A stretch of 64,000 nucleotides of DNA. It comes from Batillaria attramentaria (lineage: Eukaryota > Mollusca > Gastropoda > Batillariidae). Shown here piece by piece: positions 39,416 to 47,467 of the stretch; position 1 is the stretch's first letter, and every line of letters begins with the position of its first letter. Where the stretch lies: positions 705,001 to 769,000 of the forward strand of contig JACVVK020000154.1 of assembly GCA_018292915.2 (NCBI GenBank). Reading direction: 5' to 3'. Under the pieces are notes generated by a model. The model was not told where the DNA came from. It saw only the letters and a program-made list of their open reading frames with translations, and ran no database searches. The translations under genes and the position numbers were made by a program.

Positions 39416-42364
39416 CAACATCACTTTTAAAAACAAACAAACAAACAAACAAACAAAAACACTCTTTAGCTTCTCAACTCGCATGTTAAAATTCTACTCA
39501 AGGAAACGACCAGATAACGAGGTTATGCCTGGAGAGGACATGTACAAAAACATACAGTGTTTTAGGCCAACACCAACACTTTCTTCAGTAAAATGTAGGT
39601 TCTGTTCGAAAGGAGAAAACAAAAAAGGAGAAAAAGGTGCTTCTGGATAACTGAACACTTCACAAAACACAGAGCTTGAAATCCAACCTTTAGCAGTGGA
39701 GATGTCACAGCCGTCTGTGCCGTCCGCATTCTGTCGGTGAGAGAACTCAACGTTGCCGAGTTTCAAGATGCTGGCCACCAGCTGCCACAGAGCAGTTATC
39801 TCCTCCTCATGGAACCCGATGACACGCATCCCGTTCTGAGAGACAGGACAGAATACCGGTACATCAGGCACACAGTAAAGGACAGCAGGAAAACTCAACT
39901 TTTTTTTTTTTTTTTTTTAAACCACCTTTTCTGTCTCAAGACCTCTTGTGAACATCATTTCCTGTCTTGAAATGTGCCACGGTTCATTGCTGTGCTCTGT
40001 CATGGAATTCGCAAAAAATCCTAAAGACAAGCGAACATATGGGGAGCAGAACCAGGTTTGAACCATGCTCACCTGCACCACCTCGAAGTTTGCCCGGTCG
40101 TCAATGGTGTCCACATCCAGGCAGCCACTGGAGCTGAGGAATTTGTAGCTTGTAGGTTCTGGCACCAGCCGAAGCTGACCTGAATTTCACCATCAATTTT
40201 GTATTAAGCACAGTCAACCATGATCACAAATTTGGCCATTAAAATAAAAATCATTAAATTAACACAAAAAGGCACTGAATGCCATATTTAATGGCCATAA
40301 TTATGGAATCACACTAGAAGAAATACGTTGGAAAATCAAAGACACACGAGACCTACCTAGCAACTGCGAGTCAGCCCCTCTGAGTAGCTGGTAAAATATG
40401 TGGAAACTCCTCTCTCCCTTCATCTGTACTGCCACTCGGGACTGAAAGCATCAGATATATACATATATATATATACTGTATATGTATTTGTCAATATAAA
40501 AATGAACGAAAGTGATAATGTCTCCACCTCTCCAAAGCAAGGAAATTTCCACATTGTCTATGATACCATTAAAATATTACAAAAATAAATGTACATACCT
40601 TTTCCAATAAATCTGGAAAAAGAGGGAAAACATACAAATTTAGAATTCAGTAAAAAACAAAGACAAAACAAACCCCTCCCCCTCAAAAAACAAAAACAAA
40701 AAACCACCATCGTGACCACTAAACCAAACGCCCCCCCCCCACCCCCCCCTAAAAAAACAAACAAACAAAAAAACCAAAAACAACTACAACAACCAAAAAA
40801 CCCCACCTAACAGTTTTAGCCTTCCAGCTTATCAGAATATGTACATCAGGTGAATCAAACAGTAATCCCAAGTCTACAGAATGTTTATTACATTGCTCTC
40901 TACAAAGAAGCACACTGGAATTACATTTTCCTTTACATATGCCAAGCAAAAAAAGCAGCTTCATTATCCATGGAATTTGATTACTCACACAATATGTATA
41001 CCTATGTACAAAAAATGAACAAGCACAACCCATGCAAAACTTTGTACATGTACTGCTCTATTCCGTGCAGAAATCATTTAGAATTGTATGACTGATACTC
41101 TTTCCCACGGATATGAAAGAGCAGTTACAATGTGCCAATTATAAAAATAAGTTGCAGTCCTGTTTACAGACTTACAGTTTGTGATGACGCCTCCAACTGG
41201 ATCTCCCTTGAAGTCAAACTCGATGTCCATGTATTTTCCCTGAAAAACACACAAGAGTTCACAGTCACAAAAAACTATCAGGTGTATTCAATAAGGTAAA
41301 CTGTAAACGAGCTAAGCTCTGGTGTAATTACAGGATATATGGGTAAATACAACTTGATCCAAGCCCAAATAAGAAGGAAAAAAACCCCAAAAAACGTGCA
41401 TCTGACCATAATGTGAAAAGCTTTCTGATTTTTCACTGATTTAGTAAATGTTGTAGAGAAATCCCGTACGAACAATACATGGACCTCATAATAAAATGCA
41501 CTCAAATCTCCACTTACAAATCTGGACGAGTTGTCGTTTCTTGTTGTTTTTGCGTTTCCAAATGCTGAAAATAAAAACAAAAGGGGTGAGCAAACGGCAT
41601 TTCAGATGTATTGTTCTGTAACTATTGTTTTCACTTGCACTGACAACATTCCCAGCAAATGAGAAACGATGAAGTGTTTATCACATAAATATTACATGCA
41701 GCGCAGAAACAAGAGGAGATAACAACACACCTTCCAGAACAGGATTGGACTGCAAGAGTTGTTCTTTGACCCTGTCGATCTCCCGACCCTTGCCAGAAAC
41801 CTCTGCCACATACTGCATGATAACCTTGCTCGCCTCTGAAACACGAAATGCAAATCAATGGTTATTACAAAAACCAAACACACCCTTGAAAATACCCTGA
41901 AGCCCAATGTAGTTGATAGAAGCGCCTAGAGCTACACAGATACATGGGGGATAAATCCTGCAAGCCTAAACATAATTTCCAAGTTACTTCCCTTGACAAA
42001 CGAAAATAGCCTCTATGTAGTCTCATGTTTGATTAGGAATAGCATTTATTTGTGCACCAAATGATTCTATCGTGTTTATCAGACCACAGATTTTGGATCT
42101 GGAGTGATGGAATTTTCCGACAACAACACAATCAACTATAAGCCCCACAATAATGTAGGACTTGAAATATTTCTAACCCTTTAAAAAAAAAAAAAAAAAA
42201 AATCCTGATAAAATTGCAAATGTATCGACAGGTTCAAGGTCTGCCTTGAGAGATAACAGGGTTAGGTACCTGTTTTGCCTGATCCACTCTCCCCAGAAAT
42301 AATGATACACTGGTCCAGGCTGCGATCTCGCATTGATCGGTATGCATCGTCAGCGATGGCATAT
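11754..42364 (-). CDS. Myo1b: class-I unconventional myosin (myosin Ia/Ib type), all but the N-terminal exons
   Basis: Actin-based ATP-driven motor linking membranes to the cytoskeleton. Thirty-three GT-AG exons join in frame: 42270-42364, 41731-41835, 41518-41564, 41176-41239, 40599-40612, 40357-40441, 40073-40179, 39688-39835, 39032-39150, 38319-38405, 36210-36275, 32362-32466, 31411-31473, 30721-30915, 30124-30238, 29422-29465, 28498-28563, 28181-28248, 27720-27936, 27272-27421, 26176-26244, 23578-23664, 22011-22097, 21343-21429, 20436-20522, 19362-19448, 16081-16242, 15204-15335, 14569-14675, 13964-14099, 13311-13463, 12610-12749 and 11754-11877. Total 3,417 coding bases, 1,138 residues, stop TAG at 11754-11756. 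P-loop, switch I, switch II, IQ neck and TH1 tail are all present and collinear with vertebrate myosin-Ib. About 75 residues before [12 protein letters not shown] are missing. No frameshift or stop was found in any exon. The symbol denotes the closest type, not proven orthology. Confidence 0.9.
11990..12075. repeat. 43-bp tandem duplication with internal palindrome
   Basis: Two adjacent copies (starting at 11991 and 12034) of a unit containing AGCCGAGCTGCCATATAC and the near-palindrome CATATACATATATGTATAG. They lie in the last myosin intron. No function visible. Confidence 0.85.
12188..12600 (-). mobile_element. two partial copies of SINE family 2 embedded in TG/GA microsatellites
   Basis: (TG)n at 12188-12254 is followed by a SINE family 2 copy at about 12257-12382, (GA)n to 12424, a second copy at about 12425-12538 and more (GA)n to about 12596. 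On the - strand the elements carry a B-box-like segment (GGTCGTGAGT.GAATCCC in the first, cut short in the second) and the body motif CCAAATATTTGTG. Both sit in the last myosin intron. Confidence 0.75.
13196..13231. repeat. (CA)n microsatellite in a myosin intron
   Basis: Short CA run about 80 bases downstream, in the transcript sense, of the exon ending at 13311. Confidence 0.9.
14250..14450. repeat. A/C-rich low-complexity tract (CAA/CAAA units)
   Basis: Irregular runs of CAA, CAAA and CAAAA units lie in the intron between exons 14569-14675 and 13964-14099. Open frames through it (poly-N/K/Q or poly-F/V/C) are artefacts of composition. Confidence 0.85.
15550..15815 (+). mobile_element. 5'-truncated SINE, family 1
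   Basis: Shares with 38640-38905 and, inverted, with 2160-2410 the segments GGTGCCGCAGTTCCCGGGCC, ATGACAGGAAGCGTGGAATA and CCACACGGACCTCCATAGCG. It ends in a (GAA)n tail at about 15804-15818. The tRNA-like head is missing. It lies in the intron between neck exon 16081-16242 and tail exon 15204-15335. Confidence 0.8.
16081..27421 (-). CDS. Myo1b: myosin-I neck exons: nine IQ motifs, five on 87-nt cassette exons
   Basis: The lever arm binds calmodulin or light chains. IQ1 ([14 protein letters not shown]) and the start of IQ2 ([13 protein letters not shown]) are in exon 27272-27421, and IQ3 ([13 protein letters not shown]) begins in 26176-26244. Then come five exons of exactly 87 bases, all phase 0-0: 23578-23664, 22011-22097, 21343-21429, 20436-20522 and 19362-19448. 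Each encodes the second half of one IQ motif plus the first half of the next. The last IQ ([16 protein letters not shown]) is in 16081-16242. Several motifs are degenerate, with IR in place of IQ and YLRWK in place of RGxxxR. The donor of 22011-22097 is the weaker GTTCGT. Vertebrate myosin-Ib has up to six IQs with alternatively spliced 29-residue units; here up to nine are encoded. Confidence 0.88.
16243..19361. other. 3.1-kb myosin intron, no further feature
   Basis: AT-rich intron between the last 87-nt IQ exon and the exon 16081-16242. I see no additional exon with IQ-like coding potential, no SINE head and only short homopolymers. Confidence 0.6.
20770..21056 (-). mobile_element. tRNA-derived SINE-like element, family 4
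   Basis: On the - strand it opens with GGGGTGGGTGGTCTAATAGG (A-box-like) and has a B box GTGGGTTCGAGCCCATGAC. The body continues through CTGGCTACCGGGCTGCTGATC to about 20770. Only one copy is in the window, so the boundaries are estimates. It lies in the intron between IQ exons 21343-21429 and 20436-20522. Confidence 0.55.
21652..21689. repeat. (ATGGT)n pentanucleotide microsatellite
   Basis: About seven perfect GGTAT/ATGGT units in the intron between IQ exons 22011-22097 and 21343-21429. Confidence 0.95.
22172..22400. repeat. compound (TG)n/(TGCATG)n microsatellite
   Basis: TG runs interrupted by TGCA, CGCG and TTTG steps, just 5' (in transcript sense) of IQ exon 22011-22097. Alternating purine-pyrimidine for over 200 bases, a sequence type able to adopt Z-DNA. 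Confidence 0.9.
26300..26705 (-). mobile_element. tRNA-derived SINE, family 3, near full length
   Basis: Read on the - strand: a tRNA-like head (GGTCGGTGGTCTGTTGGTTA, then GGGTTCGAGTCCCACTC), a body with GGCCGATCGTCGTGGG and CAGCCCACAAAATTT, and a 3' end at an (ATT)n microsatellite (26299-26321). Copies lie at 29650-30045 and 44553-44785. It is in the intron after the exon 27272-27421. Confidence 0.85.
27422..27537. repeat. minisatellite abutting a myosin splice acceptor
   Basis: Irregular 14-38-base units of GGGACACAGGACACAGTGAG type directly precede (in transcript sense) exon 27272-27421. On the transcript strand this is a pyrimidine-rich repeat ending in TGTCCCAG, so the array itself forms the polypyrimidine tract and acceptor. 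Confidence 0.8.
27720..42364 (-). CDS. Myo1b: myosin-I motor domain exons
   Basis: Nineteen exons. Key elements seen: the P-loop GESGSGKT in exon 42270-42364 (the usual myosin form is GESGAGKT); switch I NDNSSRF in 41518-41564 followed by GKYMDIEF in 41176-41239; switch [11 protein letters not shown] in 36210-36275; the [18 protein letters not shown] helix in 32362-32466; the actin-binding [13 protein letters not shown] segment in 28498-28563; and the converter [20 protein letters not shown] in 27720-27936. Counting 16 residues back from the DALCK motif gives Asp (in KGDMVTT), so the TEDS-rule site is already acidic and would not need heavy-chain phosphorylation (inference from the rule). Exon sizes run from 14 to 217 bases. 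Confidence 0.9.
28898..29055. repeat. (AAT)n microsatellite and SINE-tail-like segment
   Basis: (AAT)n at about 28902-28930 is followed by a segment containing GCGCTATATAAGAATG and ending in an ATT-rich stretch. This arrangement is typical of the 3' tails of invertebrate SINEs. No tRNA-like head is visible. Confidence 0.5.
29129..29170. repeat. (CA)n microsatellite
   Basis: CA run within the myosin intron between exons 29422-29465 and 28498-28563. Confidence 0.9.
29650..30045 (-). mobile_element. tRNA-derived SINE, family 3, near full length
   Basis: Same order as 26300-26705: head GGTCGGTGGTTGAGTGGTTA and B box GGGTTCGAGTCCCAGT on the - strand, body with GGCCGATCGTCCGGGG, 3' end at (ATT)n (29660-29675). 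It lies in the intron between myosin exons 30124-30238 and 29422-29465, in the sense orientation. Confidence 0.85.
31683..31716. repeat. C-homopolymer-rich tract
   Basis: Over 30 bases of almost pure C. A poly-G/glycine frame on the other strand is only compositional. Confidence 0.9.
31860..32060 (-). mobile_element. degenerate tRNA-like SINE fragment
   Basis: The - strand shows a B-box-like GGGTTCGAATCTC (around 31895-31907), preceded by a tRNA-like stretch. Near 32017-32045 a TAGGGCTTTACGCCGCGC segment resembles widespread molluscan repeat tails. Boundaries and family are uncertain. Confidence 0.35.
32644..32840. repeat. paired (CA)n microsatellites
   Basis: CA runs at about 32645-32703 and 32772-32838 are separated by CTCTCTC/CACACAAA sequence. 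They lie about 180 bases 5' (transcript sense) of myosin exon 32362-32466. Confidence 0.92.
33984..34203. repeat. 107-bp tandem duplication
   Basis: Two units starting TGGTGCACACAA at 33984 and 34091 share GCTGAACATGACCAGTGTGA and GTTCCTGCCACAACT, with an A-rich variable middle. The location is the 3.7-kb myosin intron 32467-36209. Confidence 0.85.
36513..36562. repeat. (CA)n microsatellite
   Basis: CA run of about 48 bases in the intron between myosin exons 38319-38405 and 36210-36275. Confidence 0.92.
36621..36860. repeat. imperfect direct duplication, about 160-bp period
   Basis: AAAAAGCTCAAGACTGGTC...GAAATTAATCTGTAAAT...TTGTAGCT recurs as AAAAAGCTCAAGGCTGGTC...GAAATTAATATGCAAAT...TTGTAGCT, starting near 36622 and 36785. 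Divergence shows it is older than the 3961 array. Confidence 0.75.
38441..38929 (+). mobile_element. tRNA-derived SINE, family 1, full length with target-site duplication
   Basis: Begins CCGGCCCCCGTAGTGTAGTG, with A box TAGTGTAGTGGTTAGCAC and B box GGTTTGAGTCCC within the first 75 bases. The roughly 400-base body ends in an A-rich (A)nC tail (38901-38930). ACTGATGC flanks it at 38433-38440 and 38930-38937. It lies between myosin exons 39032-39150 and 38319-38405 and is antisense to the gene. Confidence 0.88.
39346..39412. repeat. (CA)n microsatellite
   Basis: About 66 bases of CA in the intron between exons 39688-39835 and 39032-39150, followed by (AAAC)n at 39430-39458. Confidence 0.93.
40599..40612 (-). 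CDS. Myo1b: 14-nt microexon of the myosin motor domain
   Basis: Acceptor tttccag, 14 bases, donor gtatgt. With one base carried from exon 41176-41239 it encodes exactly YLLEK. This restores the conserved chain GGVITN-YLLEK-SRVAVQ, matching the NYLLEKSRV segment of myosins. Without it the flanking exons (phase 1 to phase 0) would be out of frame, so it is constitutive if the gene is functional. Confidence 0.88.
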
Positions 42365-42917
42365 CTGCAAAACACAGAGATTAAGCACTTTGGAGGTTTG
42401 GCCAAATGTGACTGGGGCCTTGATCATGTATAGTTTCCCAAAAACATGGCGTCTTGTACCGGTAACAAGCCATTAAGACTTCTCTGGACAAAAATCGAAT
42501 GGTCAAAAACACACAGGTGCGTTCCTGGAAGGCAAGTTAGGACTAATCAAGAAGAGTAAACTCACATAAACAATCATGCAACACGTCGCCTACAGAAGTT
42601 CAGTACAAAGGAGCACAGTTTGTTTGCAAGGCTTTTCAAAATGATAATGCTCAGAAGCATGATAAATGGCCAAGTTGGAGGAAAAGGTTACCAGAAATGT
42701 GTCGGACTGGTCACACATGCAAGAGTAATAGTTATGAACTTTGAGGGTATGAGAAATTGTCCATTATGGGATTTGGGGGGGGGGGGGGGTGGTGGTCTTG
42801 GAGAGTGAACACCACAGGACCCCCCCTTCCCCCTCCATGAAATGATATTTACTGCTTGCGCCGCGCTAGGCCATAACTGAGTAATCCCCTTCCCGCTTAA
42901 ACACGCACGCGCGCGCG

Positions 42918-42980
<63 letters not shown>

Positions 42981-43515
42981 CACAGAAACAAACACATTGA
43001 CACTGACACACACACTCATGCACACACTGACGCGCGCGCACAAACACACACACTGTGACACACATCTCTAACCCAGTGAAACTCTATATGCTCTATAAAG
43101 TTTGACACCTGAGAGAAAATCCCTTTACAGCTAGCTCAGCCAGGGAGTGCACTTCTTGGCTGAAATCCTACTTACACAAAAGGCTTTTTTTACATGCTTC
43201 GGGCACCTTGCCATTCATCAAGGAAACACCCAATAGCAGTGATATGCATGTGACATTGACGACTTTTCATGAGTTTGCCCCGTCTGTCGTGTACTCTTTC
43301 CGCTTCGTACGATGGGGACTCGGATATGACAGTAACTTAAAATGCTGCACAGAGAGTGCCACGGACTGAAATCCAAGTCTGACTCAGTGAAGGTCCTGGT
43401 TATTTCGACTGTACACTAAACCTTTTCCTTTCCCAACACAGGCGAAATGGTCTAATCATTAATCGCTGTTATTATTAAGCACAGCTCAAATGGCTAACTT
43501 TGCTTCTCTTTCTGT

Positions 43516-43581
<66 letters not shown>

Positions 43582-43593
43582 AGAGAGAGAGAG

Positions 43594-43761
43594 GGTAGGT
43601 GGGTGTTTGGGGGTTTAACGTCCTTTTCCACCACATAGGGTGATATCAAAGACGGGGCAACGATGAAAAAGCCAACACAAATATTTGGCCCCAGCCGGGA
43701 TCGAACTCACGACCCGAGCATTAGAAGTCCAACGCTCCACCATTCGACCACCCCGGCTCCC
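43594..43761 (-). mobile_element. tRNA-derived SINE, family 2, full length with long target-site duplication
   Basis: On the - strand: GGGGAGCCGGGGTGGTCGAA (A-box region TGGTCGAATGG), B box GAGTTCGATCCC, then CAAATATTTGTG, TTTGATATCACC and the 3' end GACGTTAAACCCCCAAACAC. The total is only about 168 bases. The direct repeat CGTGCGAGAGAGAGAGAG flanks it (about 43576-43593 and 43762-43779), so it inserted into a GA microsatellite. The right-hand GA run continues to 43822, then (GT)n and G-run. Confidence 0.88.
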
Positions 43762-43763
43762 CG

Positions 43764-43823
<60 letters not shown>

Positions 43824-44552
43824 GGGTGTGTGTGTGTGTGTGTGTGGGGGGGGGTAAACTGTACACACTGGTGATAAAATCATACTAATCATTTTACGAA
43901 CCACCACTGACTATTCACTATTTTACTTCAACACGGGAGACGAAACCCACTAACGTGGCACCGCGGCTACTTCAGTGAAAGTCGCAGAAATAACGCTCTG
44001 CACGGACCGAAAATAAGCTCCATTTTTCAAAGAACGAAGGCTGGCATGCCAGAAGGAAGGAAGAAGTGAAGCAGACTTGTGTGCACTCTCTGTATCTAAA
44101 GGAAACATCTTGGGGCCGGGAAGCGGCGAATCTGTGGACAGTTAGCGGCCCGCGCTGTACTCCAGTTGACAGCTGCCTATCTGCTGCGCCGCGATGCCTC
44201 CAATTAATGGGGAGAATGTGGAAGACAGGGGGGATGGGGTTCACAGGGGGGAGAGAATTTTTTTTTTCCCGCCTATCTCTTTCTGTTATCTTCTACAGCT
44301 GACAGTAATAGGTGTGGTTCAGTCTCAAGGTCTATCGCAGGCTGCAGAGAGACTGCAGCATCCATGTGGCATGAGCCGGCCGGGTCGATGTTCTCTGAGT
44401 CTAGGACGGCGCGAGCCTCACCTTTGTCTAGAACTCTACCATTTTTTTTTTGGTAAAAGGGCCTAACCGCCACGGACAATGAGCACTTAGGTCTTTCAAG
44501 ATTTCATGATAGACCCTTGACCGACTCAAAGGGAACGCATCTGCTTTGCTTT

Positions 44553-44785
44553 GTTCAGCCCACCAAATTTGAAAAATAAATGCAATTCTACTTGAAATTC
44601 CTAAATTTAAACAGCTGAGCTGACCCTTCGCACCACGTGACCAATCATTATGTCCAGTGTGTGAGAGAATGCGTGTGATTCACGCGAGCGTGCGTGTTGG
44701 GTTCAGTTCGCGGCACCGGCTTTGAGCCAATTCATGAAATTGGGTAAAGCGCCTATACAAAACTCATTTATTATTATTATTATTA
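44553..44785 (+). mobile_element. 5'-truncated SINE, family 3
   Basis: Shares TTCAGCCCACCAAATTTGAA, GAATGCGTGTGATTCACGCG and GGGTAAAGCGCCTATACAA with the 26.3-kb and 29.7-kb copies and ends in (ATT)n. The tRNA-like head is missing. Confidence 0.8.
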
Positions 44786-44805
44786 GTGGTGGTGATAGCA
44801 GCAGC

Positions 44806-44852
<47 letters not shown>

Positions 44853-44863
44853 AGTAGTAGTTG
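44806..44863. repeat. (TAG)n trinucleotide microsatellite
   Basis: About 17 TAG/AGT units with one interruption, just after the (ATT)n tail of a SINE fragment. Confidence 0.93.
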
Positions 44864-46155
44864 TCTGTCTGGAAGCTTAATCTGTCGAATGCTAATGATC
44901 TATCCAATAATAACAATCTGATGAACTATATCAGGTGCCAGTTGAAATGCTGATTCGATCTCTACAGGAAATAAATCTCACCCGCCAAACCGAAATAGCA
45001 AGAGCTATGGCCCTTTACTGCCCCCCTCCCCCTTCTCCCCCCCCCCCCCCACACACACACAGAAGACCATCGGCTGGATTTCCTGTTCAAGTGAACGAGA
45101 TAAACTCCCAATCATTTTCCACAGCGTTCTTCTGTTCATGCAGTTTGCTGATGGAATGATGTAGCCTGACGCTGATCTAAGAATACATCATTAAAGGCCC
45201 TATATTCGTAACGGGCGCTCAGGGAAAAACTGCCGCTTACGAAGGTTTCAGGCTATTTGCCAAGTAGAAGGAGGTTTCATTTGACCGTCGCGACCGTTTC
45301 TGTGACTTTGCGGCTTTTAATATTTGAGAAATACGACTTTCTTTGAGCCTACCCTCCTTTTCTTACCGGCTGTCCGGCAACACGAGTCTAAAAATAGCCA
45401 CCAACCAGCGCCTCAAGCTGCTGGCCGAGACTGCAAACTATGACGTCACAGTCAGTGCAAGTGTAAACATATTGCTCCCGAAAAAGTGAGTACGAGGTGT
45501 GATTCCTACGACAACCCGACAACCCACTCCCGTAAAAGCGAAATTCACGAGTTCATCGAAGAAGCGGCGCCGACATACGCAAGAGCGCGAGTATGCAGTC
45601 TAAAGTTTCCCAAGGAATAGAAACTGCCGCGGTGGCAGACTGAAGCTGAGGGACTGATTGATACGCGCTTGGCCTCTCACGTCGGGACCAAAGGCTCACG
45701 GACGTTTGGCATTCACTCCATGCTGATGAATACGTAAGTAATCACTGTAGTATACCTGTTAGTGTGACTAGATAACCTGCCTTTTGTGTCTGAAGAAAGT
45801 TTCGTGCCGACTAAGTATCCGAACAGCAGTGTTATGGCGGACAGTGGTTTCGCACCGAGTCACCCCGGCCATACAGTGGTTTGTGTGGCAAGACAAGAAT
45901 AAGTGTACTGGCAGAAACAGTGCAACTTGATATGAAACAGAAGCAAGTGTGTAACACCGAGTAATACTGTTCCAATGGTTTTCTCATTTAGGGAGAATGA
46001 AAAGGGAACAATTATGAGATGAGAAGTATTTTTCACACAGTGTGTTACTGATAATTGAACCACCCAGTCACCAGTGACAGGCCCTAGCCAGTGGCATCTG
46101 CTTTTTTTTAATTCTGGTAATGTCATGCCCATCATTTTAAAAATTATTTTTCTTT

Positions 46156-46158
<3 letters not shown>

Positions 46159-46216
<58 letters not shown>

Positions 46217-46330
46217 GTACTTTTCGTCAAGATCTCTACAGCCGCCACCCATGCAGGTTAGCACACTTTTTGTTTCAGTAGTTTGTCGTCGAATTGCACA
46301 GGTCAAATTGCAAAAAATTATATACATATA

Positions 46331-46376
<46 letters not shown>
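46159..46376. repeat. two (TG)n microsatellites
   Basis: TG runs at about 46158-46213 and 46331-46375 flank a short candidate exon (46218-46251). The first directly supplies the sequence before its acceptor (TGTGTGCAG). Confidence 0.9.
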
Positions 46377-46377
<1 letters not shown>

Positions 46378-47422
46378 TTTAATTCCACCAAGCTTGTATA
46401 CCAATTAATGTACAGATGAAAATTAAATGTCATAGTATAAATTGGCTGTTTTATAATTGCTTTTCATGTTTTCTTCTTGTTGTTTTTTTGTTATTGTTGT
46501 TTTTTTGTAAATGATGATTTATTCAGTATTGATAGGTGGGGGGATGTTTATAGTTCCAGTTTGGACGGATCCACCTGAAGTGGCAGGAACTTCTGGTTCC
46601 ACAGCTAGACGCAGCACATCAACCCTAGCTGCAGCTGGAAGCATCTTTGCAAGGGTAGGTGTTTACTCCTGCAATTTCAGAAATCTCAGCAAATTCTGAC
46701 AGGTACATGTACTTCATCAGATACTGTGAAGTTGTATTTATCATGACGCACTATAATAGTGACACTGGTAGTGGTGACTACTTGCGTGCTACAGTATGCT
46801 TTTATACTGTTTTTTTTTAATTGTAGAGTTATGCATGCTTATGCTTTGTAGCCACATGTATTATTCCAAGAAATCCTCTCAGACAACAGTGAACACATGT
46901 ATGATAATGTTTGTTGCAATAAGTTGTCTCTTTCCCTTTTGACAGTGCCACTGCCAGTGGTGGTAGTCAGATGTCTGGCGTGGAACCAACAGAGTGAGGA
47001 AGAAATGCCAGTGGCATCAATGTAAGTGAAGGGCTGTGTTCTGAATTTCTTGTATAATCTTACTGTACATGTTAGTTTTATGAGGTTGGTTTACTTTGGT
47101 TGGGAACTAGTGCAGGTTTTGAGCCACTGTCAGTTGCTGACAGAACTCTCTCAGCTGTGATAAGCTCAGTGAGGCAAGGTGTGCTTGTGTTAGTGCACTG
47201 TAGTGTACCAAGTCTCTTAGTTGCCTGATGATAATCACCTTTGTGCTTGCAGTCACACTCACAAGCAGACAGCAAGAAATCAGCCAACTTTGGGTAAAAA
47301 AGAGGGCAAGTCAACATGTCACAAGTAAGTGATATCTTCTATGGTGTTTCTTTGGATTAGGGTTTCTAAGGTTTTCAGTGTTACTACATGTAATTGTATT
47401 CTCATCACGTCACATAATCATA

Positions 47423-47467
<45 letters not shown>

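Larger units (their letters stand above)
42365..45500. other. 5'-side myosin intron or intergenic sequence
   Basis: I looked here for the missing first motor exons (segments such as YTYIG or SVNPY on the - strand) and did not find them. It holds (CG)n(CA)n at 42902-42976, (CA)n 43520-43576, SINE copies and (TAG)n at 44806-44863. The stretch 45180-45480 is more complex and GC-richer and could be promoter-like, but nothing specific is visible. Confidence 0.55.

Noticed and set aside
42365..45200. Missing N-terminal myosin exons in the adjacent interval
   Set aside because: I looked for the conserved FDHxEIYTYIG and SVNPY segments on the minus strand and saw none. A very short exon could still have been missed by eye.
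45480..45735. First coding exon of the + strand decayed locus (frame ending QRLTDVWHSLHADEY before a GTAAGT)
   Set aside because: The phase fits the next small exon at 46218, but the frame is short, has no clear start and no recognised motif, so I did not include it in the feature.
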